Assembly: GCF_005893125.1 (NCBI RefSeq)
Contig: NZ_VCJS01000035.1
Span: 19,333-83,332 of the forward strand
Length of the DNA: 64,000 nt
Direction of reading: 5' to 3'
Source of the DNA: Nonomuraea basaltis
GTDB lineage: Bacteria > Actinomycetota > Actinomycetes > Streptosporangiales > Streptosporangiaceae
The notes under the pieces: generated by a model
Databases searched by the model: none
What the model saw: the letters and a program-made list of their open reading frames with translations, nothing else
What the model was told of the DNA's origin: nothing
Shown: positions 42,372 through 52,390 of the stretch, piece by piece
Layout of the letters: each line of letters starts with the position of its first letter
Numbering within the stretch: the stretch's first letter is position 1
Position numbers and translations under genes: made by a program

Positions 42372-43172
42372 CTACTCGAGGATCACCGCTACATCAGCAT
42401 CAGAAAGCGTCTCCAGAACAATATCAATATATCTGGCTGGACCTGTTTCGGTGTCCACAACTCTTGATAGGTGCCGTTCGGCGACGGCGAAGTCCAACCA
42501 GCGCAGATGCACTGGCGATCCATCCGCCCTAGGCAGGCGACGCAGGCAATCAAAAAGCGCCATGAAGTTCGACCCGAAATAGCCTCCCGGCCCGTGCACA
42601 GCCTCTCCTATCGCACAGAAAAAGCTGGCCAGGTCCACTATGCCTCGACCGTCCAGTACTATGCCCCGGCCAACGGGCCGTACAGAGATTCTGCTGATTC
42701 GAGCGACCTCCACCCAGCCCTCACGTCGCCCAATGGGAATGCTCCACCACTGATTAGTATCCGCCGGCGGGGCCACCCGCCACGATTCCCATACAGACCT
42801 CGCCCCGGCGTGCGGCAGCCAGCTTACAGTCGCCTGCACGTTTCCAGCACACGCGCCAGGCGAAGCAAGCGCGATTTTTACGTTCCACAGATCATATCCA
42901 CCAATACTATTCCCGTCTTCATTTAGGATCTCAAGGTTGACGTCACCCGGAAGATTCAGCGGCTCATCGTAGTGCCACTCCCACTCAGGAGACGTCTTGA
43001 GCCCGTGGACGGCGAGCGAAAGCCGATAACTCGGCGTTTCGTCTGGACGCTCGAAATTCTCATAAGATGAGCGATTGCCAACGAAAAAGCCATCCATATC
43101 AGCGAACTCCAATATGGAGCCCACCGCATCGGGCGCGCGGAGCTTGTACTTGACATCCGCCACCGTTAACAT
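42372..43172 (-). CDS. immunity protein with barstar-like C-terminal domain
   Basis: 266 aa, ATG 43172 preceded by GAGGG, 25 nt after the toxin stop. Residues 1-160 form an unrecognised beta-rich domain. Residues about 170-266 match barstar: 'GRGIVDLASFFCAIGEAVHG', then 'YFGSNFMALFDCLRRLP' (the G-NxxALxDcL signature) and 'HLRWLDFAVAERHL'. Barstar binds and blocks barnase-type RNases in the cytoplasm. The upstream gene ends in a barnase-like domain, so toxin and antidote agree. The long N-terminal domain is not part of classical barstar. Confidence 0.8.
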   Translation of the reverse strand: MLTVADVKYKLRAPDAVGSILEFADMDGFFVGNRSSYENFERPDETPSYRLSLAVHGLKTSPEWEWHYDEPLNLPGDVNLEILNEDGNSIGGYDLWNVKIALASPGACAGNVQATVSWLPHAGARSVWESWRVAPPADTNQWWSIPIGRREGWVEVARISRISVRPVGRGIVLDGRGIVDLASFFCAIGEAVHGPGGYFGSNFMALFDCLRRLPRADGSPVHLRWLDFAVAERHLSRVVDTETGPARYIDIVLETLSDADVAVILE

Positions 43173-43197
43173 TTCCCTCTAATCGACCTGATCGAGA

Positions 43198-46100
43198 TTA
43201 CTGATCTCCACACTCTTTGGGGAATGCCTCTATTTTCGTGTAATGATTCGATGTATATCCATAGTCGCCCCACTTATTAGGGCCGAGGATTCTGTAGTTG
43301 TCCGGGTGTCTCGTATTCATCATACTCGGGACCTCCCACTCGGGAGAACCGGGGAAGTTCGCCGCATCATCCTTACCCCACTTCCTCTTGTAGGGGAGGG
43401 GCGTACGTCTGCGTTCTCCCGTCCAGACTTCCTGAGCGTTGCCGTTCATTCTCGGCGTTCCCCGTCCGTTGACGATGTTATCGAACTCGTCCCGAGCCCA
43501 ACCTGGCACATCGTTATGAGTGAGAACAGCATTTTTGCCAGCGAGGACATAGTAAGTGTGCAGGCTCTCGACGGTCAGGTTGTGTACCCGTTGACGAACC
43601 GTCCATGACTGAACAGCGGCGACTTGGACATATGTGCCGGCAGAGGTTTGCAACCACATGCCGGGCTGCAGTTGGCCAGCGCCGACCCACTCGCGCAGGG
43701 CGGGCGCCCAGAACGGGTGACTGCTGGTGGCGGTGATGTCGTCGGTCGCAGTACCACTGTCGCCATCGATGTCTACAGTGATCTTGACGAGGTGCTTCGT
43801 CCCCTCGCCGGTGATCAACGTGGTGACCGGCTTGGCGCCCTTTTCCCCGGTGACGGGGTTAGCGGCCAGGACGAGATCGCCGACCTTGATGGTCTCGATG
43901 GGCTTGTGGCTGCCGTCGGCCATCAGCACCTTGGTGCCGGGTACGAAGCTGTTGCCGCCCGGCATGCAGCTGCCCGTGTCCAGGCCGGGTGGGACGTTCG
44001 GCGGCAGGTCGGGGGCAACGTCATCGAGGATGGCGTCAACGATGGAGTCGGTCGTCGTTTCTGTGATGTCTTCGACGACGTCCTTCTTCCAGCCGTCGGA
44101 AGAGTCGCCGCGCCCGATAGAGGAGGAGTCGGAGTAGTCGACGCCGGAGTGCCCGCTGTAGCTGTCCTTGCAGGGGCCGGTGCGGCACTGCTCATCGATC
44201 CGTTCCTGCCTGGTTTTCCTGGGGGGCAATGAGCTGCTGATGCTATTTCTGGACGAGCCCGTGGAGAGCTGCTTCTTCGGCTGCGTCGGCTTCTTCTCGG
44301 GTGTCTTGGGTTTCTTCACCTCGGGCGAGCAGTTGCGGGTGCAACGCCGCTCGCTGGGCTTGTCCAGGTCTCGGGCGCGGCCCGCCTGGTCATCGTCATC
44401 ACCGTCTGATCCGTCGCGGTCCTTCTTGCAAATGGTCTTCTTGCAAACCTTGCCGGGGGTGCCGGTGCCGTCCTTCTTCCCAGTGCCGGTGCCGTCCTTC
44501 TTCCCAGTGCCGGTGCTGGTGCCGTTCTTCTTGCCGGGGGTGCCGTTCTTGCAGGCCTTGCTCTTGCAGGTGCCTCCGCCCCCACCATCGCCCCATCTGT
44601 TGGAAACAGTACGGTCGGTGGTCTCATACTGCTTTTTGGCTGGCGCGACGGCGCGGTCGTAGAACGCCCGCTCGCTCTTGCCGCGTTCTTCGTAATGGCG
44701 TGCCGCGTTGCATGCACGACCGCCCCAGCCGCCGTTGCAGTAGTTGTCGGACCATCCTTTCTTGAACCCTGGTGCGGGCCTCTCGGGGAATTCGACCTTT
44801 ATGTGAATGTCGTGGCCGGACGGGTCCTTTTCGCCGAGCGGGTCGCCTTGACCGTAGAGGTAGCGGTTGAGCCGGTTGGACGGGTCCGGGGACAGCGTCC
44901 AGTCGTCGCGGGAGGCGAATCCGCCGGTGCCCGGCACATACCAGCGGGCGTGCATGTTGACCTTGCCGGTGTCGGGGTCGGTGTACTCGCCTTGGTAGCC
45001 GAGCGAGCGCTGGGTGCCGGTGCGGGCGATCGGCTCGCCGAAGGGGCTGTAGGCGACCGAGTCGACCAGCGCGGTGCCGGAGTAGGTGGCCACCACGTCG
45101 TCGTGCTGGTCGGACATCACGCCGAGCGCGGGACCGGTGCCCTCTTGGAGGCTGAGCAGCCGGCCGTAGGGGTCGCGGCCGTACTTGGCGGTGATGGCGC
45201 CGGTCTGGTCGGTGACGGTGGTGATGTCGTTGGCCAGGCCGGAGTAGGTGAAGCGGTTCTCGCTGGTGCCTTGTGTGCGGGCGGTCAGGCGGCCGAGCGC
45301 GTCGTAGGTGTAGGTGGCCTCGCCGTCGCTGATGAGCCGGTCGAAGGCGTCGAAGACGAGGTTGCGGGTGGTGGTGCCGGTGGTCTGGGTCGCGAGGGTG
45401 CCGCGGGGGGTGTAGGCGTAGGTGCTTCCGGCGCCGGACAACAGCCGGTTGCGTTCGTCGTAGGTGAAGGTCTGGTCGCCGGCCTTGGTCCGGTTGCCGG
45501 CGGCGTCCCAGGCGTAGGTGGTGAGGTTGCCGTTCGGGGCGGTCCAGGAGGTCAGCCGGCCGGCGTGGTCGTAGCCGTAGGTGTTGCCGCCCTCGCCTGC
45601 GGTGCCTTCGGTGGTTTTGGAGACGAGCTTGTCGTCTTTGTTCCACCCGTAGGTGATCTTGGCGAGCTGGGTGCCGGTGCTGTTCTTGAGGGTGTGCGTG
45701 GCTGGCCGGCTGAGCGGGTCGTAGGTGAGGTCCTGGCTGTTGGCGGGACTGGTGGAGGTCAGCGAGGTGAGCCGGTTGTTCTTGTCGTAGCCGTAGGTGA
45801 AGCCGCGTCCGGTGACGGGGTCGGCGGCGGTGGCCAGGCGGAGGTTGTCGTCCCAGGTGAAGGTCGCGTTGCCGGAGGAGTCGGCGCGGGTGCGCGGATT
45901 GCCCAGATCGTCGTAGGTGAAGGCCGCGATCGGGATCTGGGGGACGCCGCGGGTGACCTTGGTGAGCAGGCTGCGGTCGTTGTATTCGAGGGAGTAGTCG
46001 CCGATGCCGATCTGACGGCCGGCGGGGTCGTAGCGGTAGGTGCGCTCGGGGGTGGCTACCGGGGCGCCTTGGCCGGTCTCCTTCGTCATCCGGCCCAGCG

Positions 46101-49100
46101 CGTCGTGGTGCCGGTCGATGCGGATGCCGCCCGGCTGTTGCACGGTGGTGAGGTTCCCGGCCGCGTCGTAGGACTGGGTCCAGGTGCGGTCCGCTAGGTT
46201 CGGGTGTGCGGTGGTGGACGGCTCGGTGATCGTCTCGACCAGCCCGAGCGTGTTGTAGGCGGTCCACACGCTGTTGCCGCGCCCGTCGGTGCTGCGCGTT
46301 GGGGCTCCGGTGGCGTCGTAGCCGAACGTCGTGGTGATGGACTCACCGGCGGATACCGGCTCGACCAGTTCGGTCAGCAGGTTGGTGGCGTCGTAGGCGC
46401 GGGTGGTGAGGTGTCCCTCGCCGGAGGTGGTGCGCACCAGGTTGGAGTTCGCGTCGTAGCCGTAGCCGGTGGTGCGCAGCGTGGATCCGTTGGTGTCGAG
46501 GTCCTTGCGCGTGGTCAGTCGACCGGCCAGGTCGTATTCGGACGCGCTGGCGTAGCCGAGCGGGGTGGTGGTCTTGGTTGTCCGTCCGGCCGCGTCGTAG
46601 CCGAACGTGGTCTGGTAGCCGAGCGGGTCGGTGATCGTGGTGACCTCGCCGGCCGCGTTCGGCAGGTAGGCGGTGGGTTTGCCGATGGGCGGTGTCGTGG
46701 TGGTCAGGAAGCCGGCGTCGGTGTAGGCGAACTTGGTGGTGTACGCGGCCGCCGCCGGGCGGCGTTCGACCATCGTCTGGGTGATCATGCGGCCCAGGTC
46801 GTCGTAGGTGGCCTGGGTGCGGGCGCCGGTCGGGTCCACGTGTGCCAGCGGCTCGCCGACCAGGTCGTATTCGGTGACCCACTGGCCCGCCGGCTGGCTG
46901 TCGATCGCCGGGTCGGTGATGCGGACCTGGTTGCCGAGCGCGTCGTATTCGGCGGTGGTGCTGTGACCGCGCGGGTCGGTGATCTTCGTGAGCTGGCCGG
47001 CCGCGTTGTAGGCGTAGGACTGTTGCGGGACGAGCTGGGTGCCGCCCGGCGGCGTGTAGGCGGTCCCTGCCACGCTCGTGACTCGTCCTAGCCGGTCGTA
47101 GGCGGTGGTGCTTTGGCGGCCTTCGGCGTCGATGACGTGGGTCTGGCGGGCCGCGCTGTCGTAGCCGTAGCGGGTGGTGGGGCGTGCCTGTGTGGTGGTC
47201 CCGCCGCGCTCGACGGTGACCGTGGGCAGCTGGACCTCGACCAGCCGGCCGTGGGCGTCGTAGCGGTGACTGGTAGTGAAGTCGGCGGGCGTGACGCCGC
47301 TGACGTTGCCGCGCGGATCGACGACGGCGGTGACCAGGCCGCGATCGTCCACCGTCCAGGCGGTGGTCAGGTCCGTTTCGCCGTTCTCGACGGTCTGGCG
47401 GACGAGCTGGTTCTCCTTGTTGTAGGCGAACTCCACGCTCTCGGCCCGCGTCGTCCCCGCCGCCGTCAACGTCTGCTTGACGAGGCTGTCGTTGGCGTCA
47501 TAGACGTTGCTGACCTTGCGGGCCAGCCCCGCCGGGTCGAACGTGGACGAGGTCAACCGGCTGGCCGCATCGTGGGCGAAGGTGGTCTGGGCCGCGGGCG
47601 TGGCGAGAGTGGCTAAGTGGCCGGCCGCGTCGTAGGTCCGGGCCTCCAGCACCACGTCCTTGACCGTGGTGGCGCTGTTGAGCTTGACGTCGTCGGCGAT
47701 CACCTGCGACAGCAGGTCGTCGGCGAAGTAGGTGTAGGACGTTTTGCGGCCCATGGCGTCGACCTGAGCCGCCAGGCGTCCGCCGGGATCGTAGGAGTAC
47801 GACTGCAGCACGATCTCCCGGGCCGGCTGCGGGTTGACCGGGCTGCCCGTCCAGTTCTTCAACGTCCGGGTGTACAGCTCCCCGCGCTTGGTGTAGGTGT
47901 AGCCGAACACCGAGCCCAGCTCGTCCGTCACCGACGCAGGGGCTCCCGTGTTGTCCCAGGTGGTGCGGACCACACCGCCCTCCGGCCCGGTCACCGTTTC
48001 CGTGCGGCCGAAGGCGTCGTAGGTGTAGGTGACCGTCCGCTCCGGATCGCCCCCGGTCAGGTCCGCCACCGTGTCGGTCAGCTTGTTGCCATCCGGATCG
48101 TAGATGTGGCGGGTCTCAACGGTGTGCGTCTTGCCGGTGATCTCGTTCTTGACCGGGGCGCCGGTGTGCTTCACCAACTGGCCCAGCGCGTCGTAGGCCA
48201 GGGCGGTCTTCACCCCGTCGGGGAAGGCCTGGGAGATCTCGGTGCGGGATGTTGGTCGGCCTAAGGGGTCGTACTCGTACCTGGTGACCAGCCCTTCCGG
48301 CTCCACCTGCTCGGCCAGGTCGCCAGCGGCGGTGTAGCGCTGCTCCCACACGTTGCCCCGCGCGTCCGTCCGGGTCTTCACCAGCCCGGCCGGAGTGGGC
48401 CCACCACCGACGGCAGGTTCGCTGCCGTCGGTGTAGCTGATGGTCAGGGAGCGGCCGTTGGGGAAATCGAGCGTGACCGGGGTGGTCTGCTTGATCTGCT
48501 CGCCGTAGGCGTTGTACTCGAACGTGGTCGCGTAGGTGTTGTCGGTGGCAGAGGAGGACCGACCGTCGCGGGTAATGGTCAACCGGTCATTGCGCAGGTC
48601 GAAGTTGTCGTTGTTGTTCAGGTAGTACGTCGCGTAGCTGGTCTGGCAGCTGTTGGCACTGCGGCAGGTGGTCTGACTGATCACATTGCCGCGCTTGTCG
48701 TTGCTCAGCTTCGCGGAGTTGTCGTTGGCGTCCCATATTTGCGCCAGGAGGCCACCCACGTCGTACTGATAGGTCGTCTCCTGGCCCAGCTGATCGGTTC
48801 GCTTGACGAGTCGGTAGCCGCGCCAGGGGTCGTGGACGGTGCTCAGCTTTTCGTTACTCGGGTCGGTCACCGTGACCGTGGACGTGCGCGAGGTCTTGTC
48901 GTAGACCGGCTCACCGATCTGCCAGGTGCCGCCGTTCTGGTCGGCGTGGGTCTTGAGGCGGTCGGTGGCCGCATCGTAGGTGTTGCTGGCCCATACCCTG
49001 CCTGCGGGCGAGGTGACCTTGGTCAGCTTGTTGCGAGCATCGGTGCGGGCCGCGGCGTAGTGCGCCTGGACCTCGGCCTGCGTGAGCGCCCGGTCGTACA

Positions 49101-51063
49101 GCGCCGGCTCGTCGAGCTGGCCGTCAAGGGCGAAGTTGCCGGTGCTGCCGGCGGGCATGCGCCAGTTGAGCGGACCGGTAGCGAAGCGCGCCTCCTCCTG
49201 CCACTCCAGGGTGCGTGGCGTCGACAGGCTGCCGACCAGCTGTCCGTCCAGATGGAGCCGATCGGTGCCGTTGTCCGCGGTCAGCACCACATGGTGCCAT
49301 TGGCCGTCGTTGACCGGTGCCGTAGTGGTGATCGGCGTGAACCACTCGGTGTCTTCTTCGGAGTCGGTCGGCAGGAACTGGGCACGCAGCTTGCCGTCGG
49401 TGCCGATGTAGATGGCCGAGGCGGCGGATCCGGCCAGGCCAGCCGAGAAGATTGTTCCGGCCCTGGTGGTCTTGAACCACGCCTCCACCGAGGCTTGTCC
49501 TGCCAACCGGCCGACCACGTTGGGCGACGTCTTCATGCTGCCGCCGTTGAAAGCGGCCGAGCCGTCGGCGGTGCCGATCAGCGCGCCTGGTTGCGCCAGT
49601 GTCGTGCCATCACTGGTCAAGGTGCCCGCGCCTGCGCCCCAGCCCAGATCGGCCGCCTGCGTGCCGGAGGTCTCGTTCAGCCGCCAGTACCCGTACGGGA
49701 GCGCGTCCAGCACGGCGGCGCGGTAGTTCGAGCCGCTGCCATAGTCGTAGCGGGTACAGATCGGCTCGGCGGCAGGGGCGCACACCGACGTCAGGCGATC
49801 GGCTTCGTAGGTGTACGTCCACGTCAGCGCGGTGCCGTCGACAGGATCGGTGGACACGCTGGTGACGTGGTTTCCGGTCCAGACAAAGCGCAGGGAGCGA
49901 TCGCCCCCGGCGGTCACGGCAGAGAGCTTGCCGGCCGTGTCGTAGGCCAGGTCCTGGCTCCGCCCACGAGCATCAGTGATCTTGGTTAGGCGGCCATTCG
50001 CGTCGAACAGGTAGGACGTAGAGGACTTGTCCATCAGTCGCCAGCCACCGCCGGTTTGTGCGGCGAGGGTGGCGTACATGCCCGACGGCGGCTGGAAGGT
50101 GCCATCCCCGTTCGCGCCGAACCGCAGCACCCGCCCATCCGGCCAGGTCACCAGCAGCGCCGGATCGTCCTGGACGATCTTCATATCCCACCGGGCCGAC
50201 CAACCCGCTCCGAACATGCCGCTGCTGCGCGGGTCGAAGGTGTTGTAGGAGCGGACCAACGACAGCGGCGGCCCTACCACCGCCACTTGCGCATCCGTCA
50301 CCGTGGTTGTGTAGTTCCCAGTGACCTGGTCGAACTCCTGCCCATCCGGCCCACGCGCCGCGAGCCGGGAACTCACCACCGGCTGGCGCACCCCCGTGGT
50401 GAAGGAGATCGCGCTCGACAAAGTCTGGGCCACGGTGCCGCGGTCCTTGACCGTCACCTGCCAGAAGTACTGCCTGCCCCACATTAGCTTGGCTGCGGGC
50501 ACCCGCCAGTAGTAAACGTCGCTCTGCACGCTGGAGGAGAAACATCCCGACAGCATCGAGCCGTCATTGCAGACCTTGAAGGTGTAGTCCATGCCGTTGG
50601 CGCTGTCGGCCTTTACCAGCAGCAACGGCGTCAGCGTGTCAACCAGCGCCCAATCCAGGGGGAACCGATCCTCGATCACCGGCACGCAACATGCGGCCTC
50701 CGCCAGCTCAGCGCGCAACGTCCCGCCAGGAAGTACCCGTTCACCCCGCCGGTCCGACGGCTCGTCGTCGGACCGCTGCTCCAGCGGCAGCGCCCCCTTC
50801 AGAGGCTTTTCGCGATCTTCATTCCCCCGACCGGTGCTCGCCGCCGTCGATGCGACGGACGCTTGCGTCGACGACCGCACCAGCGACGGCAGCGTCGTCG
50901 TGGACCCGAAAGCCTGCTGCGGCGTTTCAGGCGGATTCTGCAAGCCATCGGCCGTGGCCGGTAAGGGCTGCAGCATCAGCAGGCCGGGCAACAAGCTCAG
51001 GAGAATGGCGGCCACAATGGCAGATGCACGCCCAGAACGTACCCATACCAAACTCCGACGCAT
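43198..51063 (-). CDS. secreted RHS/YD-repeat polymorphic toxin with LamG, Hint and barnase-like RNase domains
   Basis: 2621 aa. Signal peptide at residues 1-39 (hydrophobic core AAILLSLLPGLLML). A DUF6531/RHS start segment is at about 240-330. A LamG-like jelly roll lies at about 500-670 ('ASVEAWFKTTRAGTIFSAG', 'GQWHHVVLTADNG'). Dozens of YD repeats run to the RHS core 'LGYQGEYTDPDTGKVNMHA' and 'NRYLYGQGDPLGEKDPSGH'. Lys/Gly/Thr-rich low-complexity stretches with CKK motifs follow, then a Hint autoprotease domain ('NSFVPGTKVLMADGSHKPIE', 'TSSHPFWAPALREW', 'HTYYVLAGKNAVLTHND'). The last ~100 residues are barnase-like: Glu (PEWEVP), Arg (NYRIL) and His (SNHYTKI) match barnase Glu73, Arg83/87 and His102. 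Release by Hint and delivery into rivals are known for the class; target RNA is inferred. Confidence 0.88.
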   Translation of the reverse strand: MRRSLVWVRSGRASAIVAAILLSLLPGLLMLQPLPATADGLQNPPETPQQAFGSTTTLPSLVRSSTQASVASTAASTGRGNEDREKPLKGALPLEQRSDDEPSDRRGERVLPGGTLRAELAEAACCVPVIEDRFPLDWALVDTLTPLLLVKADSANGMDYTFKVCNDGSMLSGCFSSSVQSDVYYWRVPAAKLMWGRQYFWQVTVKDRGTVAQTLSSAISFTTGVRQPVVSSRLAARGPDGQEFDQVTGNYTTTVTDAQVAVVGPPLSLVRSYNTFDPRSSGMFGAGWSARWDMKIVQDDPALLVTWPDGRVLRFGANGDGTFQPPSGMYATLAAQTGGGWRLMDKSSTSYLFDANGRLTKITDARGRSQDLAYDTAGKLSAVTAGGDRSLRFVWTGNHVTSVSTDPVDGTALTWTYTYEADRLTSVCAPAAEPICTRYDYGSGSNYRAAVLDALPYGYWRLNETSGTQAADLGWGAGAGTLTSDGTTLAQPGALIGTADGSAAFNGGSMKTSPNVVGRLAGQASVEAWFKTTRAGTIFSAGLAGSAASAIYIGTDGKLRAQFLPTDSEEDTEWFTPITTTAPVNDGQWHHVVLTADNGTDRLHLDGQLVGSLSTPRTLEWQEEARFATGPLNWRMPAGSTGNFALDGQLDEPALYDRALTQAEVQAHYAAARTDARNKLTKVTSPAGRVWASNTYDAATDRLKTHADQNGGTWQIGEPVYDKTSRTSTVTVTDPSNEKLSTVHDPWRGYRLVKRTDQLGQETTYQYDVGGLLAQIWDANDNSAKLSNDKRGNVISQTTCRSANSCQTSYATYYLNNNDNFDLRNDRLTITRDGRSSSATDNTYATTFEYNAYGEQIKQTTPVTLDFPNGRSLTISYTDGSEPAVGGGPTPAGLVKTRTDARGNVWEQRYTAAGDLAEQVEPEGLVTRYEYDPLGRPTSRTEISQAFPDGVKTALAYDALGQLVKHTGAPVKNEITGKTHTVETRHIYDPDGNKLTDTVADLTGGDPERTVTYTYDAFGRTETVTGPEGGVVRTTWDNTGAPASVTDELGSVFGYTYTKRGELYTRTLKNWTGSPVNPQPAREIVLQSYSYDPGGRLAAQVDAMGRKTSYTYFADDLLSQVIADDVKLNSATTVKDVVLEARTYDAAGHLATLATPAAQTTFAHDAASRLTSSTFDPAGLARKVSNVYDANDSLVKQTLTAAGTTRAESVEFAYNKENQLVRQTVENGETDLTTAWTVDDRGLVTAVVDPRGNVSGVTPADFTTSHRYDAHGRLVEVQLPTVTVERGGTTTQARPTTRYGYDSAARQTHVIDAEGRQSTTAYDRLGRVTSVAGTAYTPPGGTQLVPQQSYAYNAAGQLTKITDPRGHSTTAEYDALGNQVRITDPAIDSQPAGQWVTEYDLVGEPLAHVDPTGARTQATYDDLGRMITQTMVERRPAAAAYTTKFAYTDAGFLTTTTPPIGKPTAYLPNAAGEVTTITDPLGYQTTFGYDAAGRTTKTTTPLGYASASEYDLAGRLTTRKDLDTNGSTLRTTGYGYDANSNLVRTTSGEGHLTTRAYDATNLLTELVEPVSAGESITTTFGYDATGAPTRSTDGRGNSVWTAYNTLGLVETITEPSTTAHPNLADRTWTQSYDAAGNLTTVQQPGGIRIDRHHDALGRMTKETGQGAPVATPERTYRYDPAGRQIGIGDYSLEYNDRSLLTKVTRGVPQIPIAAFTYDDLGNPRTRADSSGNATFTWDDNLRLATAADPVTGRGFTYGYDKNNRLTSLTSTSPANSQDLTYDPLSRPATHTLKNSTGTQLAKITYGWNKDDKLVSKTTEGTAGEGGNTYGYDHAGRLTSWTAPNGNLTTYAWDAAGNRTKAGDQTFTYDERNRLLSGAGSTYAYTPRGTLATQTTGTTTRNLVFDAFDRLISDGEATYTYDALGRLTARTQGTSENRFTYSGLANDITTVTDQTGAITAKYGRDPYGRLLSLQEGTGPALGVMSDQHDDVVATYSGTALVDSVAYSPFGEPIARTGTQRSLGYQGEYTDPDTGKVNMHARWYVPGTGGFASRDDWTLSPDPSNRLNRYLYGQGDPLGEKDPSGHDIHIKVEFPERPAPGFKKGWSDNYCNGGWGGRACNAARHYEERGKSERAFYDRAVAPAKKQYETTDRTVSNRWGDGGGGGTCKSKACKNGTPGKKNGTSTGTGKKDGTGTGKKDGTGTPGKVCKKTICKKDRDGSDGDDDDQAGRARDLDKPSERRCTRNCSPEVKKPKTPEKKPTQPKKQLSTGSSRNSISSSLPPRKTRQERIDEQCRTGPCKDSYSGHSGVDYSDSSSIGRGDSSDGWKKDVVEDITETTTDSIVDAILDDVAPDLPPNVPPGLDTGSCMPGGNSFVPGTKVLMADGSHKPIETIKVGDLVLAANPVTGEKGAKPVTTLITGEGTKHLVKITVDIDGDSGTATDDITATSSHPFWAPALREWVGAGQLQPGMWLQTSAGTYVQVAAVQSWTVRQRVHNLTVESLHTYYVLAGKNAVLTHNDVPGWARDEFDNIVNGRGTPRMNGNAQEVWTGERRRTPLPYKRKWGKDDAANFPGSPEWEVPSMMNTRHPDNYRILGPNKWGDYGYTSNHYTKIEAFPKECGDQ

Positions 51064-51489
51064 ACGCCGTCACGCTCCGAACCACAACGAGGGACACCCG
51101 TGGGTGTCAGACGTCGCTCCACCCCACCCGGCAGGGATTCTGACTCGTGCGGCCCTGGAGCACTGACCAAACGGGCAAAGCGTAACTTTGCCATGATCAG
51201 GCAACAAGATCCATTTCTGCTACCAAACAAGTACGGATTGTCACTTACCGGACAAACAGCCCAACGGTGGAGCGCGGGATGTCGTTCTCCGGAACGTCGG
51301 AGGACCCGTCAGGCGTGGTGGGCCCGACGCCGCCGGCATGGGGTCGTCTGTTGCTGAGTGCAGTCCGCTGACGCTCCAGATAACGATCGTTCAATGAAGC
51401 TGCCAGCAGCGCACTGCAAGATCAACAGCCAGCTTGCCCCGCCTCGGCAGTACCCGCCTCCACCACCTAGCGGGTCTCTCCGGCCACTT
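51064..51489. other. upstream region of the toxin gene, no gene recognised
   Basis: About 425 bp. It should contain the promoter of the RHS gene on the minus strand. An inverted repeat GGCAAAG (51173-51179) / CTTTGCC (51185-51191), 110 bp upstream of the start codon, could be an operator or a small hairpin. Nothing else is seen. Confidence 0.35.
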
Positions 51490-51690
51490 CTGTGGCACCC
51501 TGCTCAAGGTTGCGCCGGACGGCTCGAGTCGTTGGGTGGCTGGGCCCAGCACTAGCTCGCGGTCGGCGAGGGTGGCCTCGAGCAGGGGGATGGCCCGGTC
51601 CAGATCTCCGCCGACTCGTAGGCATTGGCCAGGTCGTTGCGCGAGGTCAAGGTGACAGGGTGATCGATGAGACCGCGTAAGGGGTGATCG
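51490..51690 (-). pseudogene. fragment of a TPR (kinesin-light-chain-like) protein
   Basis: Minus-strand reading gives 'HPVTLTSRNDLANAYESAE' and, one frame over, 'DLDRAIPLLEATLADRELVL'. That is one nearly complete TPR unit of the kind found in actinomycete NB-ARC/TPR proteins, broken by a frameshift. No flanking repeats remain. Confidence 0.65.
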
Positions 51691-51812
51691 CCGCCGTCGA
51701 GGCCGTGTACGCTCGGTGAGCGCGGCCGTTCCAAGCCCACTCCACCCGTTGTGGGAAACGACATCCTGCTCCGCCGCTGGGCTATTTGTCCGGTAAGCAA
51801 CGTGCCCGGAAC

Positions 51813-52390
51813 GGGACCATCCCCGCGTGCGCGGGGAGCACGCAGAAGTTCGCTGAACTTGCGGTTGACGCCGGGGACCATCCCCACGGGCGTGGGAACG
51901 CTCGCGCCACCCGGGCGGGTCGGACTTCCAGACCGGCTCACCCCCACGGGCGTGGGGAAACGCGGTGAGCCTCGATCCCTACTCCTAGCCACGTCCGGAT
52001 CACCCCCACGGGCGTGGGGAGCGCTTCTCCCGTCCGCGCCGTGCCCCTCTCGCTGTCGGATCACCCCTACGTGGGGGTGAGCCGGCGGCGCAGGAGGCGC
52101 TGGCGTCGGCGGTGCACCGGTCCCCGTGCCCGTGGGGTGAGCCGGCCTGCGCCTACCCACGTCCTCCGCACCCTCAACCGGCCCCCACGCCCGTGGGGGT
52201 GAGCCGGGTATGTCCGCCGAATTTCGGTATGGACAGCTCCGGTCCCCACGCCTGTGGGGGTGAGCCGCTCAGGTCGGCCGACCTGACGTCCGGCATAGCC
52301 CCGCCCCACGCTTGTGGGGGGTGAGCCGCCACGCCGATCACCGTGACGAGCATCTCCCTCCCGGTCCCCACGCTTGTGGGGGTGAGCCGC
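51813..52390. CRISPR. type I-E-like CRISPR array of ten repeats that changes orientation midway
   Basis: Repeats of 28-30 nt recur every 60-62 nt with unique ~32-nt spacers. Read on + strand, repeats 1-4 (51813, 51874, 51934, 51996) contain CTCACCCCCACGGGCGTGGG or variants; repeat 1 is closest to actinomycete type I-E (GGGACCATCCCCGCG). Repeats 6-10 (52117, 52178, 52239, 52301, 52361) contain CCCCACGCTTGTGGGGGTGA, the reverse complement form. Repeat 5 is half of each. Several repeats carry 1-nt losses or gains, so the array looks old. No cas genes lie in the window, and no leader can be assigned between the two halves. Confidence 0.85.
52057..52085. repeat. chimeric palindromic CRISPR repeat at the orientation switch
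   Basis: Its left half CGGATCACCCCT equals the left half of repeat 4, and its right half GTGGGGGTGAGCCGG equals the right half of repeats 6-7. The result is a near-perfect palindrome around ACGT (52069-52072), with 10 of 12 flanking positions paired. It marks the breakpoint of an inversion inside the array or the fusion of two opposed arrays. Confidence 0.8.

Noticed and set aside
44695..48264. Several long plus-strand frames rich in Val/Gly
   Set aside because: Antisense of the RHS YD-repeat region; repetitive Val/Gly composition mirrors the repeats.
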